A stretch of DNA of 64,000 nt from Anaspis maculata (lineage: Eukaryota; Arthropoda; Insecta; Coleoptera; Scraptiidae), in contig OX421966.1 in assembly GCA_949128115.1 (NCBI GenBank), positions 868,001-932,000 of the forward strand. Reading direction: 5' to 3'. Of this stretch, positions 1-12,560 are shown in pieces. The notes under the pieces were generated by a model. It saw only the letters and a list, made by a program, of their open reading frames with translations, was not told the DNA's origin and did not search any database. Both the position numbers and the translations under genes were made by a program. Within the stretch, counting starts at the first letter, position 1. Each line of letters starts with the position of its first letter.

Positions 1-177
1 ACACAAATATAGAAAAAAAGACACAATTGTTATCCAAAAAGTTCAGGTTTGAACCCACGTGACTTCAGGCTCCAACTCACGTGACTTCAGGCTTCAACCC
101 ACATGACTTTGAAAACGATCGTTCACCACTTTTGAAGTTGGCAGCTACTCTTTCCAAACGCAACATCTGACGAACGA
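1..177 (+). repeat. reference 177-bp monomer (three 22-bp units)
   Basis: The first complete monomer runs from one ACACAAAT landmark to the next at 178. It has three 22-bp units, the third carrying CACATG instead of CACGTG at 100-105. The same CACATG variant recurs near 7137-7142, which ties this monomer to its counterpart in the 7-kb duplication. At 177 bp the monomer is close to a nucleosome plus linker, a common satellite length. It is also 59 codons exactly, so a frame is preserved from one monomer to the next. Confidence 0.9.
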
Positions 178-354
178 ACACAAATATAGGAAAAAAGACA
201 CAATTGTTATCCAAAAAGTTCAGGTTTGAACCCACGTGACTTCAGGCTCCAACTCACGTGACTTCAGGCTTCAACCCACGTGACTTTGAAAACGATCGGT
301 CACCACTTTTGATGTTGGCAGCTACTTTTTCCAAACGCAACATCAGACGAACGA

Positions 355-553
355 ACACAAATATAGAAAAAAAGACACAATTGTTATCCAAAAAAATCAG
401 GTTTTAACCCACGTGACTTCAGGCTTGAACCCACGTGACTTTAGTCTTCAACCCACGTGACATCAGGCTTCAACCCACGTGACTTTGAAATGGATCGGTC
501 ACCACTTTTGATGTTTGCAGCTACTTTTTCCAAACGCAACATCAGACGAACGA
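355..553 (+). repeat. reference 199-bp monomer (four 22-bp units)
   Basis: The spacing between ACACAAAT landmarks at 355 and 554 is 199 bp, exactly one 22-bp unit more than the 177-bp form. The linker differs (CCAAAAAAATCAGG rather than CCAAAAAGTTCAGG), and the third unit carries the diagnostic TTAGTCTTCAACCC or TTCAGTCTTCAACCC variant. This form alternates with the 177-bp form in long stretches to make 376-bp dimers. Confidence 0.88.
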
Positions 554-1107
554 ACACAAATATAGAAAAAAAGACACAACTGTTATCCAAAAAGTTCGGG
601 TTTGAACCCACGTGACTTCAGGCTCCAACTCACGTGACTTTAGGCTTCAACCCACGTGACTTTGGGAATGATCGGTCACCATTTTTGAAGTTGGCAGCTA
701 CTCTTTCCAAGCGCAACATCTGCCGAACGATCACAAGTATAGAAAAAAAAGACACAATTGTTATCCAAAAAATTCAGGTTTGAACCCACGTGACTTCAGG
801 CTTCAACCCACGTGACTTCAGGCTTCAACACACGTGACTTCAGGCTTCAACCCACGTGACTTTTAAAACGATCGGTCACCACTTTTGATGTTGGCAGCTA
901 CTCTTTCCAAACGCAACATCTAACGAACGAACACAAATATAGAAAAAAAGACACAATTGTTATCCAAAAAGTTCGGGTTTGAACCCACGTGACTTCAGGC
1001 TCCAACCCACGTGACTTCAGGCTTCAACCCACGTGACTTTGAAAACGATCGGTCACCACTTTTGATGTTGGCAGCTACTTTTTCCAAACGCAACATCAGA
1101 CGAACGA

Positions 1108-1262
1108 ACACAAATATAGAAAAAAAGACACAATTGTTATCCAAAAAAATCAGGTTTTAACCCACGTGACTTCAGGCTTCAACTCACGTGAGTTTTGAAA
1201 CGATCGATCACCACTTTTGATGTTGGCAGCTACTTGTTCCAAACGCAACATCTGACGAACGA
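1108..1262 (+). repeat. short 155-bp monomer (two 22-bp units)
   Basis: Landmarks at 1108 and 1263 are 155 bp apart, with only two CACGTG boxes. The second is followed by CACGTGAGTTTTGAAACGATC rather than the usual CACGTGACTTTG. This short form with GAGTTTTGAAACG recurs many times in the left array (for example near 2300, 3223, 4300, 9379 and 13249) and is a stable subfamily marker. Confidence 0.85.
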
Positions 1263-4200
1263 ACACAAATATAGAAGAAAAGACACAATTGTTATCCAAA
1301 AAGTTCAGGTTTTAACCCACGTGACTCCCGGCTTCAACCTACGTGACATCAGGCTTCAACCCACGTGACTTCAGGCTTCAACCCACGTGACTTTGAAAAC
1401 GATCGGTCACCACTTTTGAAGTTGGCAGCTACTTGTTCCAAACGCAACATCTGACGAACGAACACAAATATCAAAAAAAAATGACGAAATTATCATCCAA
1501 AAAGTTCAGGTTTGAACCCACGTGACTCCAGGCTCCAACCCACGTGACTTCAGGCTTCAACCCACGTGACTTCAGGCTTCAACCCACGTGACTTCAGGCT
1601 TCAACCCACGTGACTTTGGAAACGATCGGTCACCACTTTTGAAGTTGGCAGCTACTCTTTCCAAACGCAACATCTGACGAACGAACACAAATATAGAAAA
1701 AAAGACACAATTGTTATCCAAAAAGTTCAGGTTTGAACCCACGTGACTTCAGGCTTCAACTCACGTGACTTCAGGCTTCAGCCCACGTGACTTTGAAAAC
1801 GATCGTTCACCACTTTTGAAGTTGGCAGCTACTCTTTCCAAACGCAACATCTGACGAACGAACACAAATATAGAAAAAAAGACACAATTGTTATCCAAAA
1901 AGTTCAGGTTTGAACCCACGTGACTTCAGGCTCCAACTCACGTGACTTCAGGCTTCAACCCACGTGACTTTGAAAACGATCGTTCACCACTTTTGAAGTT
2001 GGCAGCTACTCTTTCCAAACGCAACATCTGACGAACGAACACAAATATAGGAAAAAAGACACAATTGTTATCCAAAAAGTTCAGGTTTGAACCCACGTGA
2101 CTTCAGGCTCCAACTCACGTGACTTCAGGCTTCAACCCACGTGACTTTGAAAACGATCGGTCACCACTTTTGATGTTGGCAGCTACTTTTTCCAAACGCA
2201 ACATCAGACGAACGAACACAAATATAGAAAAAAAGACACAATTGTTATCCAAAAAAATCAGGTTTTAACCCACGTGACTTCAGGCTTCAACTCACGTGAG
2301 TTTTGAAACGATCGATCACCACTTTTGATGTTGGCAGCTACTTGTTCCAAACGCAACATCTGACGAACGAACACAAATATAGAAGAAAAGACGCAATTGT
2401 TATCCAAAAAAAATCAGGTTTCAACCCACGTGACTTCAGGCTTGAACCCACGTGACTTGAGTCTTCAACCCACGTGTCTTCAGGCTTCAACCCACGTGAC
2501 TTTGAAAACGATCGGTCACCACATTTGGAGTTGGCAGCTTCTCTTTCCAAACGCAACATCTGACGAACGAACACAAATATAGAAAAAAAGACACAATTGT
2601 TATCCAAAAAGTTCAGGTTTGAACCCACGTGACTCCAGGCTCCAACCCACGTGACTTCGGGCTTCAACCCACGTGACTTTTAAAACGATCGGTCACCACT
2701 TTTGATGTTGGCAGATACTTGTTCCAAACGCAACATCTGACGAACGAACACAAATATAGAAAAAAGACACAATTGTTATCCAGAAAGTTCAGGTTTGAAT
2801 CCACGTGACTCCAGGCTCCAACCCACGTGACTTCAGGCTTCAACCCACGTGACTTTAGAAACGATCGGTTACCACTTTCGATGTTGGCAGCTACTTGTCC
2901 CAAATGCAACATCTGACGAACGAACACAAATATAGAAGAAAAGACGCAATTGTTATCCAAAAAAATCAGGTTTTAACCCACGTGACTTCAGGCTTGAACC
3001 CACGTGACTTCAGTCTTCAACCCACGTGACTTCAGGCTTCAACCCACGTGACTTTGGAAACGATCGGTCAGCACTTTTGATGTTGGCACCTACTTTTTCC
3101 AAACGCAACATCTGACGAACGAACACAAATATAGTAAAAAGACACAATTGTTATCCAAAAAGTTCAGGTTTGAACCCACGTGACTCCAGACTCCAACCCA
3201 CGTGACTTCAGGCTTCAACTCACGTGAGTTTTGAAACGATCGATCACCACTTTTGATGTTGGCAGCTACTTGTTCCAAACGCAACATCTGACGAACGAAC
3301 ACAAATATAGAAAAAAGACACAATTGTTATCCAAAAAGTTCAGGTTTGAACCCACGTGACTCCAGGCTCCAACCCACGTGATTTCAGGCTTCAACCCACG
3401 TGACTTTTGAAACGATCGGTTATCACTTTTGATGTTGGCAGCTACTTGTCCCAAATGCAACATCTGACGAACGAACACAAATATAGAAGAAAAGACGCAA
3501 TTGTTATCCAAAAAAATCAGGTTTTAACCCACGTGACTTCAGGCTTGAACCCACGTGACTTCAGTCTTCAACCCACGTGACTTCAGGCTTCAACCCACGT
3601 GACTTTGAAAACGATCGGTCAACACTTTTGGAGTTGGCACCTACTCATTCCAAACGCAACATCTGACGAACGAACACAAATATAGAAAAAAGACACAATT
3701 GTTATCCAAAAAGTTCAGGTTTGAACCCACGTGACTCCAGACTCCAACCCACGTGACTTCAGGCTTCAACTCACGTGACTTCAGACTTCAGCCCACGTGA
3801 CTTTGAAAACGATTGTTCACCACTTTTGAAGTTGGCAGCTACTCTTTCCAAACGCAACATCTGACGAACGAACACAAATATAGAAAAAAAGACACAATTG
3901 TTATCCAAAAAGTTCAGGTTTGAACCCACGTGACTTCAGGCTCCAACTCACGTGACTTCAGGCTTCAACCCACGTGACTTTGAAAACGATCGTTCACCAC
4001 TTTTGAAGTTGGCAGCTACTCTTTCCAAACGCAACATCTGACGAACGAACACAAATATAGGAAAAAAGACACAATTGTTATCCAAAAAGTTCAGGTTTGA
4101 ACCCACGTGACTTCAGGCTCCAACTCACGTGACTTCAGGCTTCAACCCACGTGACTTTGAAAACGATCGGTCACCACTTTTGATGTTGGCAGCTACTTTT

Positions 4201-7037
4201 TCCAAACGCAACATCAGACGAACAAACACAAATATAGAAAAAAAGACACAATTGTTATCCAAAAAAATCAGGTTTTAACCCACGTGACTTCAGGCTTCAA
4301 CTCACGTGAGTTTTGAAACGATCGATCACCACTTTTGATGTTGGCAGCTACTTGTTCCAAACGCAACATCTGACGAACGAACACAAATATAGAAGAAAAG
4401 ACACAATTGTTATCCAAAAAGTTCAGGTTTTAACCCACGTGACTCCCGGCTTCAACCCACGTGACATCAGGCTTCAACCCACGTGACTTCAGGCTTTAAC
4501 CCACGTGACTTTGAAAACGATCGGTCACCACTTTTGAAGTTGGCAGCTACTTGTTCCAAACGCAACATCTGACGAACGAACACAAATATCAAAAAAAAAT
4601 GACGAAATTATCATCCAAAAAGTTCAGGTTTGAACCCACGTGACTCCAGGCTCCAATCCACGTGACTTCAGGCTTCAACTCACGTGACTTCAGGCTTCAG
4701 CCCACGTGACTTTGAAAACGATCGTTCACCACTTTTGAAGTTGGCAGCTACTCTTTCCAAACGCAACATCTGACGAACGAACACAAATATAGAAAAAAAG
4801 ACACAATTGTTATCCAAAAAGTTCAGGTTTGAACCCACGTGACTTCAGGCTCCAACTCACGTGACTTCAGGCTTCAACCCACGTGACTTTGAAAACGATC
4901 GTTCACCACTTTTGAAGTTGGCAGCTACTCTTTCCAAACGCAACATCTGACGAACGAACACAAATATAGGAAAAAAGACACAATTGTTATCCAAAAAGTT
5001 CAGGTTTGAACCCACGTGACTTCAGGCTCCAACTCACGTGACTTCAGGCTTCAACCCACGTGACTTTGAAAACGATCGGTCACCACTTTTGATGTTGGCA
5101 GCTACTTTTTCCAAACGCAACATCAGACGAACGAACACAAATATAGAAAAAAAGACACAATTGTTATCCAAAAAAATCGGGTTTTAACCCACGTGACTTC
5201 AGGCTTGAACCCACGTGACTTTAGTCTTCAACCCACGTGACATCAGGCTTTAACCCACGTGACTTTGAAAACGATCGGTCACCACTTTTGATGTTGGCAG
5301 CTACTTTTTCCAAACGCAACATCAGACGAACGAACACAAATATAGAAAAAAAGACACAATTGTTATCCAAAAAGTTCGGGTTTGGACCCACGTGACTTCA
5401 GGCTCCAACTCACGTGACTTCAGGCTTCAACCCACGTGACTTTGAAAACGATCGTTCACCACTTTTGAAGTTGGCAGCTACTTTTTCCAAACGCAACATC
5501 AGACGAACGAACACAAATATAGAAAAAAAGACACAACTGTTATTTAAAAAGTTCGGGTTTGAACCCACGTGACTTCAGGCTCCAACTCACGTGACTTCAG
5601 GCTTCAACCCACGTGACTTTGGGAATGATCGGTCACCATTTTTGAAGTTGGCAGCTACTCTTTCCAAGCGCAACATCTGCCGAACGATCACAAGTATAGA
5701 AAAAAAAGACACAATTGTTATCCAAAAAATTCAGGTTTGAACCCACGTGACTTCAGGCTTCAACCCACGTGACTTCAGGCTTCAACACACGTGACTTCAG
5801 GCTTCAACCCACGTGACTTTTAAAACGATCGGTCACCACTTTTGATGTTGGCAGCTACTCTTTCCAAACGCAACATCTAACGAACGAACACAAATATAGA
5901 AAAAAAGACACAATTGTTATCCAAAAAGTTCGGGTTTGAACCCACGTGACTCCAGGCTCCAACCCACGTGACTTCAGGCTTCAACCCACGTGACTTCAGG
6001 CTTCAACCCACGTGACTTTGGGAACGATCGGTCACCACTTTTGAAGTTGGCAGCTACTCTTTCCAAGCGCAACATCTGCCGAACGAACACAAATATGGAA
6101 AAAAAGACACAATTGTTATCCAAAAAATTCAAGTTTGAACCCACGTGACTTCAGGCTTGAACCCACGTGACTTCAGGCTTCAACCCACGTGACTTCAGGC
6201 TTCAACCCACGTGACTTTGGAAACGATCGGTCACCACTTTTGAAGTTGGCAGCTACTCTTTCCAAACGCAACATCTGACGAACGAACACAAATATAGAAA
6301 AAAAGACACAATTGTTATCCAAAAAGTTCAGGTTTGAACCCACGTGACTTCAGGCTTCAACTCACGTGACTTCAGGCTCCAGCCCACGTGACTTTGAAAA
6401 CGATCGTTCACCACTTTTGAAGTTGGCAGCTACTCTTTCCAAACGCAACATCTGACGAACGAACACAAATATAGAAAAAAAGACACAATTGTTATCCAAA
6501 AAGTTCAGGTTTGAACCCACGTGACTCCAGGCTCCAACCCACGTGACTTCAGGCTTCAACCCACGTGACTTCAGGCTTCAACCCACGTGACTTTGGGAAC
6601 GATCGGTCACCACTTTTGAAGTTGGCAGCTACTCTTTCCAAGCGCAACATCTGCCGAACGAACACAAATATGGAAAAAAAGACACAATTGTTATCCAAAA
6701 AATTCAAGTTTGAACCCACGTGACTTCAGGCTTGAACCCACGTGACTTCAGGCTTCAACCCACGTGACTTCAGGCTTCAACCCACGTGACTTTGGAAACG
6801 ATCGGTCACCACTTTTGAAGTTGGCAGCTACTCTTTCCAAACGCAACATCTGACGAACGAACACAAATATAGAAAAAAAGACACAATTGTTATCCAAAAA
6901 GTTCAGGTTTGAACCCACGTGACTTCAGGCTTCAACTCACGTGACTTCAGGCTCCAGCCCACGTGACTTTGAAAACGATCGTTCACCACTTTTGAAGTTG
7001 GCAGCTACTCTTTCCAAACGCAACATCTGACGAACGA

Positions 7038-10000
7038 ACACAAATATAGAAAAAAAGACACAATTGTTATCCAAAAAGTTCAGGTTTGAACCCACGTGAC
7101 TTCAGGCTCCAACTCACGTGACTTCAGGCTTCAACCCACATGACTTTGAAAACGATCGTTCACCACTTTTGAAGTTGGCAGCTACTCTTTCCAAACGCAA
7201 CATCTGACGAACGAACACAAATATAGGAAAAAAGACACAATTGTTATCCAAAAAGTTCAGGTTTGAACCCACGTGACTTCAGGCTCCAACTCACGTGACT
7301 TCAGGCTTCAACCCACGTGACTTTGAAAACGATCGGTCACCACTTTTGATGTTGGCAGCTACTTTTTCCAAACGCAACATCAGACGAACGAACACAAATA
7401 TAGAAAAAAAGACACAATTGTTATCCAAAAAAATCAGGTTTTAACCCACGTGACTTCAGGCTTGAACCCACGTGACTTTAGTCTTCAACCCACGTGACAT
7501 CAGGCTTCAACCCACGTGACTTTGAAATGGATCGGTCACCACTTTTGATGTTTGCAGCTACTTTTTCCAAACGCAACATCAGACGAACGAACACAAATAT
7601 AGAAAAAAAGACACAACTGTTATCCAAAAAGTTCGGGTTTGAACCCACGTGACTTCAGGCTCCAACTCACGTGACTTCAGGCTTCAACCCACGTGACTTT
7701 GGGAATGATCGGTCACCATTTTTGAAGTTGGCAGCTACTCTTTCCAAGCGCAACATCTGCCGAACGATCACAAGTATAGAAAAAAAAGACACAATTGTTA
7801 TCCAAAAAATTCAGGTTTGAACCCACGTGACTTCAGGCTTCAACCCACGTGACTTCAGGCTTCAACACACGTGACTTCAGGCTTCAACCCACGTGACTTT
7901 TAAAACGATCGGTCACCACTTTTGATGTTGGCAGCTACTCTTTCCAAACGCAACATCTAACGAACGAACACAAATATAGAAAAAAAGACACAATTGTTAT
8001 CCAAAAAGTTCGGGTTTGAACCCACGTGACTTCAGGCTCCAACCCACGTGACTTCAGGCTTCAACCCACGTGACTTCAGGCTTCAACCCACGTGACTTCA
8101 GGCTTCAACCCACGTGACTTTGGAAACGATCGGTCACCACTTTTGAAGTTGGCAGCTACTCTTTCCAAACGCAACATCTGACGAACGAACACAAATATAG
8201 AAAAAAAGACACAATTGTTATCCAAAAAGTTCAGGTTTGAACCCACGTGACTTCAGGCTTCAACTCACGTGACTTCAGGCTTCAGCCCACGTGACTTTGA
8301 AAACGATCGTTCACCACTTTTGAAGTTGGCAGCTACTCTTTCCAAACGCAACATCTGACGAACGAACACAAATATAGAAAAAAAGACACAATTGTTATCC
8401 AAAAAGTTCAGGTTTGAACCCACGTGACTTCAGGCTCCAACTCACGTGACTTCAGGCTTCAACCCACGTGACTTTGAAAACGATCGTTCACCACTTTTGA
8501 AGTTGGCAGCTACTCTTTCCAAACGCAACATCTGACGAACGAACACAAATATAGGAAAAAAGACACAATTGTTATCCAAAAAGTTCAGGTTTGAACCCAC
8601 GTGACTCCAGGCTCCAACCCACGTGACTTCAGGCTTCAACCCACAAGACTTCAGGCTTCAACCCACGTGACTTCAGGCTTCAACCCACGTGACTTTGGAA
8701 ACGATCGGTCACCACTTTTGAAGTTGGCAGCTACTCTTTCCAAACGCAACATCTGACGAACGAACACAAATATAGAAAAAAAGACACAATTGTTATCCAA
8801 AAAGTTCAGGTTTGAACCCACGTGACTTCAGGCTTCAACTCACGTGACTTCAGGCTTCAGCCCACGTGACTTTGAAAACGATCGTTCACCACTTTTGAAG
8901 TTGGCAGCTACTCTTTCCAAACGCAACATCTGACGAACGAACACAAATATAGAAAAAAAGACACAATTGTTATCCAAAAAGTTCAGGTTTGAACCCACGT
9001 GACTTCAGGCTCCAACTCACGTGACTTCAGGCTTCAACCCACGTGACTTTGAAAACGATCGTTCACCACTTTTGAAGTTGGCAGCTACTCTTTCCAAACG
9101 CAACATCTGACGAACGAACACAAATATAGGAAAAAAGACACAATTGTTATCCAAAAAGTTCAGGTTTGAACCCACGTGACTTCAGGCTCCAACTCACGTG
9201 ACTTCAGGCTTCAACCCACGTGACTTTGAAAACGATCGGTCACCACTTTTGATGTTGGCAGCTACTTTTTCCAAACGCAACATCAGACGAACGAACACAA
9301 ATATAGAAAAAAAGACACAATTGTTATCCAAAAAAATCAGGTTTTAACCCACGTGACTTCAGGCTTCAACTCACGTGAGTTTTGAAACGATCGATCACCA
9401 CTTTTGATGTTGGCAGCTACTTGTTCCAAACGCAACATCTGACGAACGAACACAAATATAGAAGAAAAGACGCAATTGTTATCCAAAAAAAATCAGGTTT
9501 CAACCCACGTGACTTCAGGCTTGAACCCACGTGACTTGAGTCTTCAACCCACGTGTCTTCAGGCTTCAACCCACGTGACTTTGAAAACGATCGGTCACCA
9601 CATTTGGAGTTGGCAGCTTCTCTTTCCAAACGCAACATCTGACGAACGAACACAAATATAGAAAAAAAGACACAATTGTTATCCAAAAAGTTCAGGTTTG
9701 AACCCACGTGACTCCAGGCTCCAACCCACGTGACTTCGGGCTTCAACCCACGTGACTTTTAAAACGATCGGTCACCACTTTTGATGTTGGCAGATACTTG
9801 TTCCAAACGCAACATCTGACGAACGAACACAAATATAGAAAAAAGACACAATTGTTATCCAGAAAGTTCAGGTTTGAATCCACGTGACTCCAGGCTCCAA
9901 CCCACGTGACTTCAGGCTTCAACCCACGTGACTTTAGAAACGATCGGTTACCACTTTCGATGTTGGCAGCTACTTGTCCCAAATGCAACATCTGACGAAC

Positions 10001-12560
10001 GAACACAAATATAGAAGAAAAGACGCAATTGTTATCCAAAAAAATCAGGTTTTAACCCACGTGACTTCAGGCTTGAACCCACGTGACTTCAGTCTTCAAC
10101 CCACGTGACTTCAGGCTTCAACCCACGTGACTTTGGAAACGATCGGTCAGCACTTTTGATGTTGGCACCTACTTTTTCCAAACGCAACATCTGACGAACG
10201 AACACAAATATAGTAAAAAGACACAATTGTTATCCAAAAAGTTCAGGTTTGAACCCACGTGACTCCAGACTCCAACCCACGTGACTTCAGGCTTCAACTC
10301 ACGTGAGTTTTGAAACGATCGATCACCACTTTTGATGTTGGCAGCTACTTGTTCCAAACGCAACATCTGACGAACGAACACAAATATAGAAAAAAGACAC
10401 AATTGTTATCCAAAAAGTTCAGGTTTGAACCCACGTGACTCCAGGCTCCAACCCACGTGATTTCAGGCTTCAACCCACGTGACTTTTGAAACGATCGGTT
10501 ATCACTTTTGATGTTGGCAGCTACTTGTCCCAAATGCAACATCTGACGAACGAACACAAATATAGAAGAAAAGACGCAATTGTTATCCAAAAAAATCAGG
10601 TTTTAACCCACGTGACTTCAGGCTTGAACCCACGTGACTTCAGTCTTCAACCCACGTGACTTCAGGCTTCAACCCACGTGACTTTGAAAACGATCGGTCA
10701 ACACTTTTGGAGTTGGCACCTACTCATTCCAAACGCAACATCTGACGAACGAACACAAATATAGAAAAAAGACACAATTGTTATCCAAAAAGTTCAGGTT
10801 TGAACCCACGTGACTCCAGACTCCAACCCACGTGACTTCAGGCTTCAACTCACGTGACTTCAGACTTCAGCCCACGTGACTTTGAAAACGATTGTTCACC
10901 ACTTTTGAAGTTGGCAGCTACTCTTTCCAAACGCAACATCTGACGAACGAACACAAATATAGAAAAAAAGACACAATTGTTATCCAAAAAGTTCAGGTTT
11001 GAACCCACGTGACTTCAGGCTCCAACTCACGTGACTTCAGGCTTCAACCCACGTGACTTTGAAAACGATCGTTCACCACTTTTGAAGTTGGCAGCTACTC
11101 TTTCCAAACGCAACATCTGACGAACGAACACAAATATAGGAAAAAAGACACAATTGTTATCCAAAAAGTTCAGGTTTGAACCCACGTGACTTCAGGCTCC
11201 AACTCACGTGACTTCAGGCTTCAACCCACGTGACTTTGAAAACGATCGGTCACCACTTTTGATGTTGGCAGCTACTTTTTCCAAACGCAACATCAGACGA
11301 ACAAACACAAATATAGAAAAAAAGACACAATTGTTATCCAAAAAAATCAGGTTTTAACCCACGTGACTTCAGGCTTCAACTCACGTGAGTTTTGAAACGA
11401 TCGATCACCACTTTTGATGTTGGCAGCTACTTGTTCCAAACGCAACATCTGACGAACGAACACAAATATAGAAGAAAAGACACAATTGTTATCCAAAAAG
11501 TTCAGGTTTTAACCCACGTGACTCCCGGCTTCAACCCACGTGACATCAGGCTTCAACCCACGTGACTTCAGGCTTTAACCCACGTGACTTTGAAAACGAT
11601 CGGTCACCACTTTTGAAGTTGGCAGCTACTTGTTCCAAACGCAACATCTGACGAACGAACACAAATATCAAAAAAAAATGACGAAATTATCATCCAAAAA
11701 GTTCAGGTTTGAACCCACGTGACTCCAGGCTCCAATCCACGTGACTTCAGGCTTCAACTCACGTGACTTCAGGCTTCAGCCCACGTGACTTTGAAAACGA
11801 TCGTTCACCACTTTTGAAGTTGGCAGCTACTCTTTCCAAACGCAACATCTGACGAACGAACACAAATATAGAAAAAAAGACACAATTGTTATCCAAAAAG
11901 TTCAGGTTTGAACCCACGTGACTTCAGGCTCCAACTCACGTGACTTCAGGCTTCAACCCACGTGACTTTGAAAACGATCGTTCACCACTTTTGAAGTTGG
12001 CAGCTACTCTTTCCAAACGCAACATCTGACGAACGAACACAAATATAGGAAAAAAGACACAATTGTTATCCAAAAAGTTCAGGTTTGAACCCACGTGACT
12101 TCAGGCTCCAACTCACGTGACTTCAGGCTTCAACCCACGTGACTTTGAAAACGATCGGTCACCACTTTTGATGTTGGCAGCTACTTTTTCCAAACGCAAC
12201 ATCAGACGAACGAACACAAATATAGAAAAAAAGACACAATTGTTATCCAAAAAAATCGGGTTTTAACCCACGTGACTTCAGGCTTGAACCCACGTGACTT
12301 TAGTCTTCAACCCACGTGACATCAGGCTTTAACCCACGTGACTTTGAAAACGATCGGTCACCACTTTTGATGTTGGCAGCTACTTTTTCCAAACGCAACA
12401 TCAGACGAACGAACACAAATATAGAAAAAAAGACACAATTGTTATCCAAAAAGTTCGGGTTTGGACCCACGTGACTTCAGGCTCCAACTCACGTGACTTC
12501 AGGCTTCAACCCACGTGACTTTGAAAACGATCGTTCACCACTTTTGAAGTTGGCAGCTAC
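7038..12560 (+). repeat. 7-kb higher-order duplication, copy 2
   Basis: Counterpart of the first 5.5 kb of the window. Between the copies (about 5480-7037) lies related but differently ordered satellite. The variant CCCACAAGACTTC near 8640, with a broken E-box, is private to this copy and lies in the segment that replaces copy 1 bases 1020-1600. Confidence 0.85.

Larger units (their letters stand above)
1..5480 (+). repeat. 7-kb higher-order duplication, copy 1
   Basis: This stretch matches 7038-12560 monomer by monomer, including private variants. The offset is 7037 bp at the start (CACATG at 100 and 7137; ACACAACTG near 570 and 7607) and 7079 bp from about 1618 to the end (for example 2338 against 9417, and 3266 against 10345). 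Between roughly 1020 and 1600 the two copies hold different monomer orders, so one was rearranged after the duplication. Similarity is lost near 5482, where copy 1 has CTTTTTCC and copy 2 CTCTTTCC, and later monomers differ. Confidence 0.85.
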
